Positions 33,942 through 46,193 of a stretch of DNA of 64,000 nucleotides are shown piece by piece; the stretch's first letter is position 1; every line of letters starts with the position of its first letter. The DNA lies in assembly GCA_030272155.1 (NCBI GenBank), contig CP126191.1, forward strand, positions 3,866,501 through 3,930,500, given 5' to 3'. Under the pieces are notes generated by a model. It worked only from the letters and a program-made list of their open reading frames with translations, was not told the DNA's origin and searched no databases. The position numbers and the translations under genes are program-made. This DNA comes from Tetradesmus obliquus. Lineage: Eukaryota > Chlorophyta > Chlorophyceae > Sphaeropleales > Scenedesmaceae.

Positions 33942-36203
33942 AGAGTTAGGTACATGTATTATGTGGGAGTGGTGGAGTGTGAGCCCCTGACAACAGCATT
34001 TGGCTTGGCCTGCTATCTCTTGGCGTGATAAGCAAGTCCCTGCGGTGCTTGCGGCTGCAACGGTGCCAGAGTTCCAGCTCTCTTTGATTCTCTTTGATTT
34101 ACGTCAATGAATCAGCAGCCATCATGCCCCAATCAAAGTTGATTCTGTCACAGTGTGGCATGCATATCTTCTGGTATTCTGCTGGTTCCAAGGCTGCAAT
34201 GCCTGGTCAAAATAAGCAGTGGACACTGCTATGTGAGCGTGCCAGTCAGCCTGAGGCAGTTGTCGCATCTGGTCTGATATGACACCCACAGGACCGCACT
34301 TGACGTTTGCATCAACACTGGGGCGTGTGCAACTGCATGCAGCTCAGTAGCTTGGATCTTTGATTCTGTGCCAGTGGTTGTAGTTGCCAGCGGCTGGAGC
34401 TGCTAGCAGTGAGTTGCCTACTTAGTGTTATGGGAGGGTGCTGTCGTTGCCTGTGCTTTGGAGCCACTGCAGCATGCAGCAGATTGTGCACGCTTTTACA
34501 CAGGAGGCAGTGCACCTACAATGATCATCTGTGTGTTGTGTTGTTGCGTCATCCTCGATGCTTCTGGCGCTCATTCTCTGGTCCTTTCAACTTGAAAGTT
34601 TTACGGCAGCACGGAGTAGTGCACAATAGCAAGAGCGGCAGCAGTACAAGAGGCAGCCTGCACTGCTGATGCAGCAGGGGCAGGCCCCCAGCCATGTCTA
34701 GGTTCTTTGCCAGGAAGTGCTGCCAACTGACACTTGAACCCACAGGGCTTCACATGGCCTGCAGGAACATGGTCCTTTCATGCACTGCTGGCAGTTGTTT
34801 TGAACTTCACGTGGCGTTACTAGGATGACTGCTTTATGGCTGCTTGCCAATGATGTGCATGCCTGTGGAGCCTGGTGTTGCTGCTATGTTGGCGATTCTA
34901 GCCCCAGGTGACAGTGGCTGTGACACGCCACGCACCAAACTGCTGGTGCGCCTGCATGCAACAGCAGCTGTTGCACTGCTGCTCAGCAGGAGCACTGCCT
35001 GCAAGCTGCAGTCTGTGATAAGACGGCGCTCTGTCTGCTGTCAGCGTGAGTGCAGATAGCAGAGTGATTCTGGTGTGCGTGAATGACGAGGTTCAAAGGT
35101 CCAGCATGAATGCATTGAAAGGTCCAGCAGCGCTAGCTTGGCGCACGGGTGCACTTGTGGCCTGCCTGATCTGCATGTGCAGTGCACCTCATAGATGAGT
35201 CTGGCCTGATTGTTGGTGGACACGCTATGCAGCGCGTAGGTAATGCTGATGCTACCTGGATTCTTGTAGACTGTCCTGCACCTCTATATACCATACCGAC
35301 TCTCCTGCTGCCGTATAAGAACAGAAATGTGTGTTACCTGCAGTTCTTTATACAGCTGGAAACCTTGGAGTTGCGTGGGCACGTTACTGAACTCCCATGC
35401 TTGCAAGGCTATCCCTAATACTTCCTGGTTACTTCACCGAGCCGTTAACTTCACTCAGCATGTGTTTTGCAAGCTTGTGCCATCTCGTCAGGAAGTTCGC
35501 GCGGCCGAGGCACCGGTGCTGCTGTTAATCGCAATACCGCGTTACCTCACAATTGCCCTTGCACCCTTCGTATCTGATAAAAACAATTACTGTTTTATGC
35601 TAATCGGCCACGGCTACACGCGGACTGCCCAACATCTGGCAGGTGCAGCAGCTGCAAGAGCTTGCAGAAGCTGCTGATCCCCATGCAGCTGCATCGCGGT
35701 CGAGAATAGCCCACCTGAGCTCGCTTTATACACCTTAAAATGTTTTCAACACTCATTGAGATGCTGCAGCGCTCGGTTTGCTGGCACTGCCTCCTGCGCA
35801 TGCTGAGAGGCAGCAAGCGCACCAACGAGCAGCAAGATGCAAGTGTTGAGCACGAGCGGCAAGCGCGAGCAGCGCTGGACATCTGTATTCAACACCACCT
35901 TGATGTAAAGGATGTTATGCGTGTATGGGCCAGCAGCTGAATTTCCCTTGCAAATTGTGGGCCATGCAGTAGTAGTGTCCAACCATTTACTCTGCTATAG
36001 ACGCCAACACTGCTGAATTTCCCTTGCAAACCAGCACTTGCAAACTGGTCTTCAGTTGGCTGATGTTCCTGCGCTGGTCATCCTTGTACACACCGTGTGT
36101 ATCCCTGCCAGGGACAGTATGTGTACAGTGTACACACCGTGTGTCCTGTGACAGGACCTTCGTACTGCGCATACTGAGCACGTCAAGTCCACTGCCATCA
36201 ACA
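33942..36203. other. Intergenic region with a doubtful small ORF
   Basis: A 66-codon ATG frame on plus at 35740-35940 (starts MFSTLIEMLQRSV, contains HERQARAALDICIQ) sits 15 bp after a TTTATAC box. It could be a first exon of the next gene or chance. The rest shows no coding, repeat or RNA signal. Confidence 0.4.
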
Positions 36204-36901
36204 ATGTTGCTGTTGCTGCTGCTACTGCTGCTGCCAACGCAGCTGACACCAGCCCGCACATCAGACCTGCTCGCTGTTGCCTTCAACGTGGCAGCATACA
36301 GGCGCCCGCACCGCGACCCTTTGACACCCGCCAACTACCAGACAGTGCTCAACATCACCGATGTGTTCTGTCAGTCCACCTACGCATACGCTGCATACGC
36401 TGCCACGCCCCAGCTGACAGCAGCAGCAGTGGAGGCACTGCTGCGACTGGCTGTGCAGTTACACGGCAGAACTACCAACCTTGTGATGGCAGATGCCTGG
36501 CCGCAGATCATGCAGCAGCTGTGCAGTCTGCCGGCAGCTGCTCAGATAGCAACAGCAGCTGTGGTGGAGCTAGCGCAGCAGGCAATGCAGACCCAGGGGC
36601 TGTTGTCAGTGGCATTTGTCACTCCAGTGTTCGAGCTGCTGGCTGGTAGGCAGCTGGCTGCTGAGCACGCGGAGAGGCTGCTGTTGACTCTGCGCGGCCA
36701 GTCAGCAGCAGCAGCAGCAGCAAACCTCAGGTGGGTGCGTATGCCGGGTGGCCGCACAGCAATGGCGTGGCTTGCCAGCCAGCCTGGAGCAGCAGCTGCT
36801 ACAGCAGCTGCTGCAGCACACCTGAGCTGACGGCTGAGTGTGTGCGTGACCCTGCTGCTGCTGCGCTGCTGTTTGGAGTCAGCAGGCAGCAGGCACAGCA
36901 G
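36204..36901 (+). CDS. Unknown Ala/Leu-rich helical protein, incomplete model
   Basis: I do not recognise this gene. Two exons join in phase, 36204-36730 and 36817-36901. The joined protein runs ARTSDLLAVAFNVAAYRRP, PANYQTVLNITDVFCQST, LVMADAWPQIMQQLC, VAFVTPVFELLAG and, across the junction, STPELTAECVRDPAAAALLF followed by GVSRQQAQQ. Amphipathic helices repeat roughly every 35-40 residues, so a helical-repeat protein is possible. The ATG at 36204 opens an apparent [11 protein letters not shown], but that CTG tract ends in CAG at 36238 and may be intron, so the true start may be upstream. A third exon might start at 37060 (RLNAAGLPAGAQHVFYN) and end at 37269. The 86-nt intron and frame conservation support coding. 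Confidence 0.5.
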
Positions 36902-39170
36902 GTGGCACGTAATAGCAGAGTCGTTGTACATCATAACCTAGTGCTCAAGACTCGGTGGATGTCTACATATGTTGGTGTACATCAGTTTCCGTGTAGATGG
37001 TTGTGGTGGTGATTGCGGTGAGGTGGTGCATGCAGCAGTTGCAGTAAGCCATGCTGCAGCGGCTTAATGCCGCTGGCCTGCCTGCTGGTGCACAGCATGT
37101 CTTTTACAACCGTGGGGTGGAAGTGAAGCGGAGATGGTGCAATACGTCTTTGTTTTGTGGGGCTGGGGTGCTATGCAGTTGCTGCAGTTGCTGTGCAGCT
37201 GCTGCGCAGTCTGCAATGATGCTCAAGCGCCCAAACTGTAGACACAACAGCATTGGCACGGGAGTGTGATGTGGCACGGGGCTGTGTTCCCGCCGTGTAA
37301 CACACAAGTCGTGGTGATGGCAGCCAGGCTACTTCACTAGCACCAGCTGAGGAACTGGCACATTCAAGAAATCGTGTGGTTTTGCTGTGATGGCACCGCG
37401 CTAGAAGCATACAGACTGCAGTGCCTGAGGCCTGACAGCCACCTGGTCGCATGGGAAGTGCACGAGTGAGCAGGCCCACAGCATGACAACCACCAGGTGC
37501 TCAACACCTGGCAAACAGGTTGCTGGGATATGCTCTTTTGAGATTTGCGCTTTGTGAAGTGTAGCTTAGTTCAGGTTGTTGGTGACCTTCCAGATCTTGT
37601 TTGGTTACATAGCATCTGCACATGCCCACACGGTGTTTGACTGCCTGTGTTGTAAAATGACGAATTCTAGACAAAGCCAGGATGCCGAAGCACGCTGGTC
37701 ATGCACAGCTGCGCACCTTCAAGCAATGCTGAGCCAGAAGACCCCCGCCAAAGTCTCCTGGCACTCCGAGTGGTGGGCTGCTCATGTAGGCACGGCTGCC
37801 CGGCACCATAGCATCATGCGAAGTTCTCACCTGTAGGCACAGAGAAGGTTACAGGGCAGGGTCGTTAGGGGGTCCATGGGCGGGACCACCTGTGACCCCT
37901 GCCCCCGGCCTTCAAGTAGTCCTGGGTAGACCGTGGTGTAGGTTCCAGTCATGACACTTGCGGGGATATCGCAATAGCAGCAGAAAAGAAAGCAGTAGGC
38001 ATTGAGTATCACAGATATCACATAGCAGTGGTGTATATGGTGTGCAAGGCATGCAGGCAGCAGTGGGCGGACAGAGTTTTTTGTTACAGAAGGTGATGGC
38101 CATAAATGTATCACGGGCACACAGCCGTCTGGTGCTCCCCATGACACACGCATAGATAGATAGATACGTTGTGACATTGAGAGCTAGTTCTCCATCATGC
38201 GTAGGCATGACTCGCAGTCAATCAGAAAGGACTGCTGGCTTCTTCTTTATGATCATCACGTTACCATTCGGCCGTAGCAGCAACTAGCCTCCTATAACGA
38301 CGGCGTTTGTCACGCTAGTCTTGTAACAACAAGTTCATCACTGAATGCAGAATGGCGGCTTAACGGAATGCTGCCAGCCATACTTGCAGCCTGCAGCACC
38401 CTTGCATGCGCAGTCCAAGCAGTGCAATGCACCAGCAGTGATTGGTTTCAGTGTTGCATGCAGGAAATGAAAGTACCCACAATGCCGCATTCAGCCACAC
38501 GCATGCTAGTACACAATATGTCCCACCCCTTGCACCTGCTATCCTGCAGGGCATGTCAACAACAGCATGGCAACGTTGCCAGCGCAGGCGCCGCGCGTGT
38601 TGTCTCCACGCATGCTGCTGCCAAACGTCACCACACACACTCTATAAGCATAGGTAGAGCCGGCTCCTGGTTAGCCTGTCAACACGCCAGCACCAAAAAG
38701 CACGGACTGCAGCTGTTGTATCAGCAGCAGATGCACAGTGACGGCTGGATGGTTGCAACAACAGCAGCACCGCAGCAATGGCTGGGCGGAGCACACGATG
38801 CATATTAGCAGGCCAAGGAGCCAGCAGCCTGTGCAATGATTTAACAATGATATTGTAACAGCACAGCTACATCGAAACATGCACGAAGCCCCAAATGTCG
38901 CAAGCAGACACCTCACGAATGCATTTATTTGGCAATCATCCTGCTCTTATCCTGAAGAATAACCAAGCCCCATCCCAAGTGCAACACGACTCACAGTATG
39001 ATGTAACGTCTCACAATCATATACACACTACGCTGCTACCCAACCATCATCTGCACAGCACAGCACATCCGCTCAGCAGGTGCAGCCACAGCTTCAGCGT
39101 GCTATGACACCTGCGTCAGGGCTCAGTTCACGCCGCAACATCCCCCACTACAGCATGCCTGCAGCTTGCG
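36902..39170. other. Intergenic region, 3' of unknown gene and of J-protein
   Basis: May include a last exon of the preceding gene at 37060-37269. A short GATA microsatellite lies at 38154-38165. No other supportable feature. Confidence 0.5.
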
Positions 39171-40612
39171 CTATGACACATGCCCCTGCAGCACCTGGTA
39201 CGCCTTGTGTGCTCGCTGGAACGCCAGCGTGGCATCAGCCGCCTTGCACTTGTCAGGGTGCAGCCGTACCACCAGCTCCTTATAGCGCTTCTTCAGCGCT
39301 GCTGCATCACAGCCCGGCTTCAGCTGCAGCACCTCATAGTCATTCTTGCTGCTCAGCACCCGCTTGACTTCGGCCTCATCTGCGTCTGCTGCTGCTGCGC
39401 TGCTGGCTGGGCCGGCTGCTGCTGCTGCTACTGCAGCTGCCTGCTTGGCCTGCTGCTCCTGCCGTGCCTTCGCAGCACTTGCGAAGGCAGAGCCAAATGC
39501 ATTGTTGAGCCGGCTCTTGCGCTGCTCCAGCTCTGCTTGCTGCTGCTGTTGCTGCTGCTTCAGGCGCTGCGCTGCAAGCAGGGCGTCCTTCTTGGCCTGC
39601 TCTTGCTGTATCTTCTGCTTCAATGCTTCGAGTTCCCTCTCTTTCGCTTTCAGCGCCTCCTCCTTAGCCTGCTGCTGCTGTTGCTGCTGCTGAGGCGCCA
39701 GGCTTGGCGCTGGTTCGCCATTCACGGGCTGGCCATAGCCATGGTGGTGTGCTGCATGCCGGCCGCCTCTACCGCCACGCGGAGCACCTCCAGCAGCAGC
39801 AGCAGCACCACCCCTGGCAGGGCCGTGAAACCTGCCAGAGCCCCGGGCCCTGCCATGGCTCGCTGCTGTACCTCTGCCTGCTCCGGCCTGCACCACATCG
39901 GCTGCGCCAGCTGCTGCTGCTGCTGCCGGCGGCTGTACGTGTGCAGCATTGGCACTGCTGCTGTCATGGCCTGCTGCAGCTGCAGCTGGGTGGTGCCTGC
40001 CGCCTGCTGCTCTTCCTGCAAAGCTGCCCCTGCCTGGCCCTCGGCCGCCTCGCCTGCCAAACTGATGCTGCTGGCCAGCAGCAACATGCCCCTCCTGCTG
40101 CTGCAAAGCGTTGGGATTGCTAGGGGGTGCTGCACCTGTAGGCAATGATTGAACCAGCGACAGTTGCACCGGTTCAGTGGGTGGCAAGGGCAGCTGTGCA
40201 GCAGCCTGCTATGCACTGCTGAAGCTGCCATGTCCGCAACATCATAGCTGGAGTGCTGGGATAGACAAAGGACATTCACAGCAAGGATTGCATACTGGGT
40301 GCGAATTAGGATGCATTGCATGCTTAGCAGCTTCACCATGCAATGGCCTTGCTACTTCTGTGTGCCTGCAGGCTGCTGGAACAGAAGCTCGCACAGCAGC
40401 GCCTCACCTGCTTTGCTATTGCTGTGCTGCTGCTGTACATGAGGCTCCTTGGAGCTATGTGCTGAAGTTGCTGCGGGTTCTACACGTTGTCGTTTGGGTG
40501 GGGGGCCATCACCTGCTGCTGTCTGCTGTTGCTGCTGCTGTTGCCCCGGTTGCTGCTGAGCTGCGCCCGGTGATGAAGCACCAGCTTCTCGTTTCCAGAC
40601 GTGAGCTCCCAT
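39171..40612 (-). CDS. J-domain protein with RG-rich and coiled-coil regions
   Basis: Hsp40-type co-chaperone that would stimulate Hsp70 through its C-terminal J domain. The main exon 40193-39171 is 340 codons: Gly/Arg-rich region (GRRGGRGPGRGSFAGR), a charged coiled coil (KEEALKAKERELEALKQKIQ), then NDYEVLQLKPGCDAAALKKR, the catalytic HPD in VRLHPDKCKAAD and FQRAHKAYQVLQG. A first exon starting at 40612 (MGAHVWKREAGASSPGAA) contains poly-Gln and a nuclear-signal-like PPPKRQRVEP. The exact junction is unresolved because an AG-GTGAG donor and a later GTAGCA donor do not share phase with the acceptor at 40193. A C-terminal J domain with RG repeats hints at RNA association (inference). Confidence 0.85.
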
Positions 40613-40684
40613 GTTTGACAAGGTGGTTCGGCCGCGAAATTGTTGACCAGACTGAACACCGGATGTGAGGACTTGCCGGTGTGC

Positions 40685-40753
40685 AGCACACCGTGTGCTT
40701 GACGCCCGAAGCGGTTGGCAAGCACACCGTGTGCTTGACGCCCGAAGCGGTTG
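40685..40753. repeat. 36-bp direct repeat upstream of the J-protein gene
   Basis: Two nearly perfect copies of 36 bp (40685-40720, 40721-40753), each holding the inverted repeat GCACACCGTGTGC and then TTGACGCCCGAAGCGG. They lie 73-141 bp upstream of the J-protein ATG, so promoter elements are possible. Confidence 0.85.
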
Positions 40754-40859
40754 AACAGTCACAAATGCGCAGCGTTGAGTGCATTGTGTCAGTGGCTCGA
40801 AGATAGCACCCACTCAACTCAGCGAGGCTGTAGTCCACTGAGACCTAGGACATACTCAG

Positions 40860-40864
40860 TTACA
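40860..40864 (-). terminator. TGTAA polyadenylation signal, AspRS gene
   Basis: TTACA on plus, 288 nt beyond the AspRS stop codon in the sense orientation of the minus-strand gene. Confidence 0.45.
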
Positions 40865-41151
40865 TGGTCAATGGGAGTCAGCGCTGCACACGCTGCACAC
40901 ACTGCCCCACATACACGGAGAGAGCGTCAATGACGGGTTGCAGCAGAAATTCAACTAGCCACAATGCACATTTTGGGCTGGCATGACAACCAAGACATCC
41001 AGCAGCGATGTTCAATGCCGCCAATCATGTGATGCTGCCTGTCAGGCCAGCTGGCTGCAGCCAACAACTTGAAGTCAACCGCCAGGCTGAGTACAGCAGC
41101 TTCAACAGACACCGCAACCATCCCACAGCACTACAACATGTCTGTGGTGTA

Positions 41152-42449
41152 TCACGCCTGGTGTTTCACAACGATGTCAGGCTGCGCCGCTGCCACGTCG
41201 CCAGCTGCCGCATGCCCCCGCACAACCGCCACATGCAGCTCACCCAGCTGCGCATCTGCCACTGCTGCAGGCGCGCCCGTCAGCGCACACTGCGCCTGCG
41301 TGGTCTTAGGAAACGCGATGACGTCACGTATGCTGGGTGCCCCCGCAAACAGCATGGCCAGTCGGTCTAGGCCGAATGCAATGCCGCCGTGGGGCGGTGC
41401 ACCCAGCTCGAAGCAGTCTAGCAGGTAGCCAAACTTTGCCTCCGCCTCCTCATGGCTGAGCCCTATGGCGTCAAACACCTTCTGCTGGATGTCACGCCTG
41501 CAGGAGCAGCGCAGCACGGCAAGGTGGGGCAAGGTGCAGCAAGGGCAAGACGAGGCGTAACGTGGGGGCAACGCAGGGATGGTGCGCGCAGCTGCCATGA
41601 AAAGCACGGTGCTGCAGATTCCATGGTTGTAGACGGGCGCAGTGAAGCTTTGTGCACTGCAGCTTCCAGATGGTGTCCCTGTCAGAACAGTTCACTCTCT
41701 TTTGTGACAATGCAGCACCACGTGCACTAGTGATGCAGCACAGCACCTTGAGCGCCTTTTTCCACAAATATTGGTGCTAACGTGTTAGCTGCTGCCCAAA
41801 ACACTGCACAAACAGATGCCATCCCTCCTTGAGCACACCTGTATATGCGCAAGCTGCCGCCGCCAATCTCCACGCCATTGTACACCATGTCATACGCCTG
41901 CGCACGCGCGCCGCGCAGGTCCCCACCCGCTGCCTCCACATCCTGCGGGTTGGGTGCTGTAAACGGATGGTGCAGCGCCTCCAGCCGCTGCTCATCCTCG
42001 TTGAACTCAAACATGGGCCAGTCAGTCACCCACAGCAGGTTGTGTGCGCTGCTGTCGATGAGGTTTAGGTCTTTGGCGAGGTACTGGCGCACGCGGTCCA
42101 GGGCCTTGTTGACAGTGGGGTTGGGGCCTGCTGCAAACAGCAGCAGGTCGCCCTGCGACATTACATGCAGCGTAGGGGTGGCAGCAGAGCAGGCAGCAGC
42201 GCAGATGGTAAAGTCAGCTATGTGGTATGAAGGCTGTTGCAACCAAAGGCAGCTTTGCAGCCTGGCATGCAAAACCAAGCAGCTGCTGTGCATCTGTGCG
42301 TTCCCTGTGTGTCTCACCTCCTCTGCCTGCGTTGCTGCCAGCAGCGCCGCTAGCTGCTGCTCATCCAGGCCCTCCTTGATGGGCTTGGCTGCATCCACGG
42401 CGCCGCCAGCCTGCACCCGCATGAACGCCAGCCCAGCAGCGCCTGCCAT

Positions 42450-42517
<68 letters not shown>

Positions 42518-44470
42518 GTGTGTGATATGTGACTATCGACAGCATCGCAACATTGAGCGGAAAGTCTGCCAACCCCTAGTGCAGCCAATTCCAACCGAAG
42601 GTAGCGGCAGCTGCACTAAAAGGCGACACAGCGGCTGCCATACCGACAAGCCCGGCATACTGACCTAGCTGCAAGGCCGCACCCTGCACCTTCACATGGC
42701 TGCCACCAGCAGTACAAACCAACACCAATCAACTCCTCACCTGCTGCGATGGCCTCGCTCACAATATCTCCCTTTGGCGGCTTGAGCCTGCTGTTGCTGA
42801 CGCGGCTGCCCTGCGGCACCCTGATGGCTTTCACGCAGCCGCCATCAGCCAGCGCGCCGGCAAACACGCGGAAGGAGCAGCCAGCCACAGCCTGGCTCAC
42901 ATCAATGAACTCCAGGCCATAGCTGCACGCAGCAGCAGGCAATGGGCAGGCAGGGCGGGACGTAGATGAGCAGAACAGTGCTGGCACACTCGCAGAGTTG
43001 CCGCGTAGCACGCGTCGAACACAGCTATGCACTGGTACAGTGCAGCAACACGTTGCTTGCAAATTGCAACTTGTCAGCTTGCAGGAAACTTGCATATGCA
43101 GGCCGTGTGCTTCTCGCATACATCACTATCCAGGCCAAACACAGCATGTGCAAGCAGCAGCTGGCACCCAGCACGCTCACCGCAGGTCCGGCTTGTCACT
43201 GCCATACTTGGCCATGGCATCAGCATACGTCATGCGCGGCAGCGGCAGCGGCACCTGCAGCAGCAGCACACGAGATGCACAAGCGCGCACATGTTACACT
43301 TGATCTCAGAAGACGTTGAAGCAGCTTGCCCCTTGGCGGCACATCTTTGCAGCCGCGCACGCCCAATAGCCACCAACATAGTGTGTACACACAGCCCCAC
43401 ATACGTGCTTAGATTCACAGCTCAAAACACCACTTCAACTGCCAGCAGGGGAGCTTGAATTTGCACCTGCACGCCCAGCACTTCGCTGAAGCAGCGCGCA
43501 ATGAGCTGCTCCATGAGCGCCATGATGCCGTCAGCATCCGTAAATGCCAGCTCCATGTCCAGCTGCGTGAACTCAGGCTGCCGGTCTGCCCGCAGGTCCT
43601 CGTCCCTGAAGCAGCGCGCGATCTGATAGTAGCGGTCATACCCCGCCACCATCAGCATCTGCTTGAACAGCTGCGGGCTCTGCGGCAGCGCGTACCACTC
43701 GCCAGCCTGGCGAAGGGATTGCAGGAGGGCATTGGAGGTGTGCAGGAGTCAGCACAGCAGCAGGCAGGGTGAGGGTGCGGACGTCATTGAGTGCATAAGC
43801 CTCACTGCCACGAGTCCGCATGCTGCAAAGAAGGCAGAAGCACACGACAGCAGCGGCCATGCTGATGCCACACTGATGAGTAGACCAACCCACGATCTGG
43901 CACTTGCACACATATGCACCTGTGTTTATGTGTCAGATGCACGCACCTGCAGGCGTGAGGGCACCAAATAGTCTCGTGCCCCTTCCGGCGTGGAGCGCGT
44001 GAGCATGGGCGTCTCCACCTCTATGAAGCCCTGGTCATCCTCCAGGAAGCGCCGCATGCAGCGCACCAGCGCGTGGCGCATGCGCAGGTTGGCAGCCATG
44101 CGCGGCCGCCTGAGGAATGGCACGGCAGGTGAGGTGAGGTGAGGTGAGGTGAGGTGAGGTGAGGAATGGCACGGCAGGTGAGGTGAGGTGCGGCAGGTCA
44201 GGATACAGCAGCTTATAACTAGATGAGGATGATGTGACGCATGCGTGCGGGGCAGTTGCAATGAGTGTTGGGGTTTCTGAGAAAATGCTTGCAGGACAGA
44301 CACCGCGCAAGCCATGGCCATCACCAGCAGATAACCTTGCAGTCTACAGCATTGCCAGGAACAGCCAGCAACACGCCTTGCTGCGACTGCTCCTGCTCCT
44401 GCTAGCTGTGGCTTTGACGCACAGCCAGCACATCGCACACAGCTCATTTCTTGTACTTCCCCGCAGCCTG

Positions 44471-44506
<36 letters not shown>

Positions 44507-45860
44507 AACGCACCGCAGGTCCAGCACTCTGTGCCGCAGCCGCACTTCCTCACGCGCCTGCTCCTTCTCCTCTGCGTCGCTGACAGCAAACGGCAGCGGC
44601 CGGCTCACTGTGTTGAGCACAGTCACCTCACTGGCTAGCAGCTCCACAGCACCTGCAGCAGACACGTGACAGCGCCACATGTTTGATGTATGTATGTACA
44701 ACCAATGCTGCAGGTATGATTAGCAGGAGCAGTGCTGACTGCGTGTTGAGACCCTGCTGCACCCTAAAATCCCATCAGTCGTTGCCGGTCACATTAATCA
44801 TCATGCCTGTAAGAGCTGCTACGCTGCCACTGCTGCCGCTGCCCATGAGCAGCAGCTGTTGCTGCTGCTGGTCCTCCCCACCTGTTGGCATCTTGGGGTT
44901 TGGGTCTTTGCGCAGCCTCAGCTGGCCCTTCACGCACACCACCCACTCAGAGCGCAGCCGCGCCCCCAGCTTGCTGGCCTCTGGCTGCGTCTGCGGCTCA
45001 AACACAACCTGCAGGCAAGCACACACAAGGTGTTCCACTGCTGTGAGCACTGGCGCGCTTGCAGCAAAATACACCTCTCAGGCTGCGCCGACAGTGGGCT
45101 CGTGCTGTCTGTTATGGTGCTGCGGTTGCTGGCAAAATCAAGTGCTGCTGAAGCCGCATGCAGTTGCGCCTGTGTCTGGCTTGGGTACAAGGTCTTTGCA
45201 GGTGCCTGGTGACTTGTGCATGCCACTGCTTGGACGGCATGTAATGCCTACAAACGTTTCTTGTAGAATGTGCTGCGCTGGCAGCAGCAGTTTTGCAGCA
45301 GAACAGCACACTGCTGGCATCAGCACCGTCAGGCTTGCCTGGCAGGCGCCAACACCTTCCACATAAGCAGCATCAACACAGCACTTGCCACTCGACAAAA
45401 CAGTCCAGCTAGCACAGATGCATTGCTGCAGTGGCCTGACAGACAGCTGCTGCTGTCACACCAAGTTCTCATTGTTTCTCAAACGCACCTGCAGCAGCCC
45501 TGTGTGGTCCCTGACGTCCATGAACCCCAGCCCTCCGAGGTTCCTGTTGCGGTCAACCCAGCCACAAACAGTAACCTCTTTGCCTGCATCTGCAGCTGTT
45601 ACTGCGCCTGCACCATGTGTCCTTGATGGCCAAGTCATCTGGCAGTCCAGGGCAAACGAGGCATAGCCTGCTGCTGCTGCATCCAGCGGTTCTGCGTCCA
45701 CGGCAGCTGCTGCATTGAGCCTAAGAGGTCCCTTGAACTGAGAGTAACCTCCCAGACGTAACCGTGCTGGGCTGAACGCGGCTTTGTGGAAGGCTGTGTT
45801 GCTCACAGGCCTGGCAGAACGAAGGCTGCTTGAACGCAGCAGCTGACCACCCGCAATCAT
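41152..45860 (-). CDS. Organellar aspartyl-tRNA synthetase (bacterial type)
   Basis: Charges tRNA-Asp in chloroplast and/or mitochondrion. Ten exons join in phase: 45860-45489, 45008-44882, 44652-44514, 44109-43947, 43706-43467, 43254-43181, 42922-42741, 42442-42318, 42152-41839, 41497-41152, giving 693 residues. Residues 1-75 are a basic, Ser/Ala-rich targeting peptide ([20 protein letters not shown]). The anticodon-binding OB fold includes [20 protein letters not shown]. Class II motif 2 is [20 protein letters not shown] and motif 3 is [16 protein letters not shown]. The bacterial-type GAD insertion spans [18 protein letters not shown] to the [13 protein letters not shown] region. Introns carry a 22-unit CAG run and a CCTCA array. 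The extreme C-terminus (after GELHVAVV) is a species-specific Ala/His tail. Confidence 0.96.
42451..42516 (+). repeat. (CAG)22 microsatellite in AspRS intron
   Basis: A pure run of 22 CAG on plus, which is (CTG)22 on the sense strand. It ends 8 nt before the 3' splice site of the exon starting at 42442, where a pyrimidine tract would be. Confidence 0.95.
44116..44190. repeat. GGTGA pentamer array in AspRS intron
   Basis: Two runs of GTGAG/GGTGA pentamers separated by a repeated GGAATGGCACGGCA. On the sense strand they read CCTCA repeated and lie directly upstream of the acceptor at 44109, acting as a C/T-rich tract. Confidence 0.9.
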
Positions 45861-46193
45861 CCTGTATAACACTCTTTGCATATGTTTCGACAATGTATCG
45901 TGTCTGCAAGTGTTGATCAAGCCTGTCGCTGCATTGATGCGCGCCAGCCAAACCCAGTTACACGTAAGTCTGGTTCCCCACACAGCTTGGCAATTGATTG
46001 ATGAAGCCGATCCAGTGGCTGAAAAAAGTTACAGTCTTGGCTCAGCCATGCTGTTGCTGTGGCAGCTGAGGAGCCACTAACAGTCATTGCTGTCAACCTC
46101 TCACTCTCTCACTCTCTTGCACCGGCACAAGCGAGTCAACTACAGTCTGTCTGATATCACTGTCACCCTGAAATGACTGCTCAATCATGGCTG
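45861..46193. other. Spacer between AspRS and unknown gene
   Basis: About 330 bp between two minus-strand genes. It includes the unknown gene's TGTAA signal and a CTCTCACTCTCT stretch near 46100-46115. No gene. Confidence 0.55.
46029..46033 (-). terminator. TGTAA polyadenylation signal for the gene ending at 46194
   Basis: TTACA on plus, 161 nt past the stop codon in the sense orientation. Confidence 0.5.

Larger units (their letters stand above)
40613..41151. other. Tandem intergenic region J-protein / AspRS
   Basis: Short spacer between two minus-strand genes. It holds the J-protein promoter with the 36-bp repeat and the AspRS 3' UTR with its TGTAA signal. Nothing else seen. Confidence 0.6.

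Noticed and set aside
36024-36203. Upstream extension of the unknown gene from 36024
   Set aside because: Starts with a non-ATG-supported stretch in a TGTACACACCGTGTG repeat region, unlike coding sequence.
39180-40148. 322-codon plus-strand frame opposite the J-protein
   Set aside because: It is the complement of Gln/Ala/Gly-rich coding sequence and gives Leu/Cys runs without a domain.
44116-44190. GGTGAG array considered as a series of donor sites
   Set aside because: The host gene is on minus, where the array reads CCTCA and cannot serve as GT donors for it.
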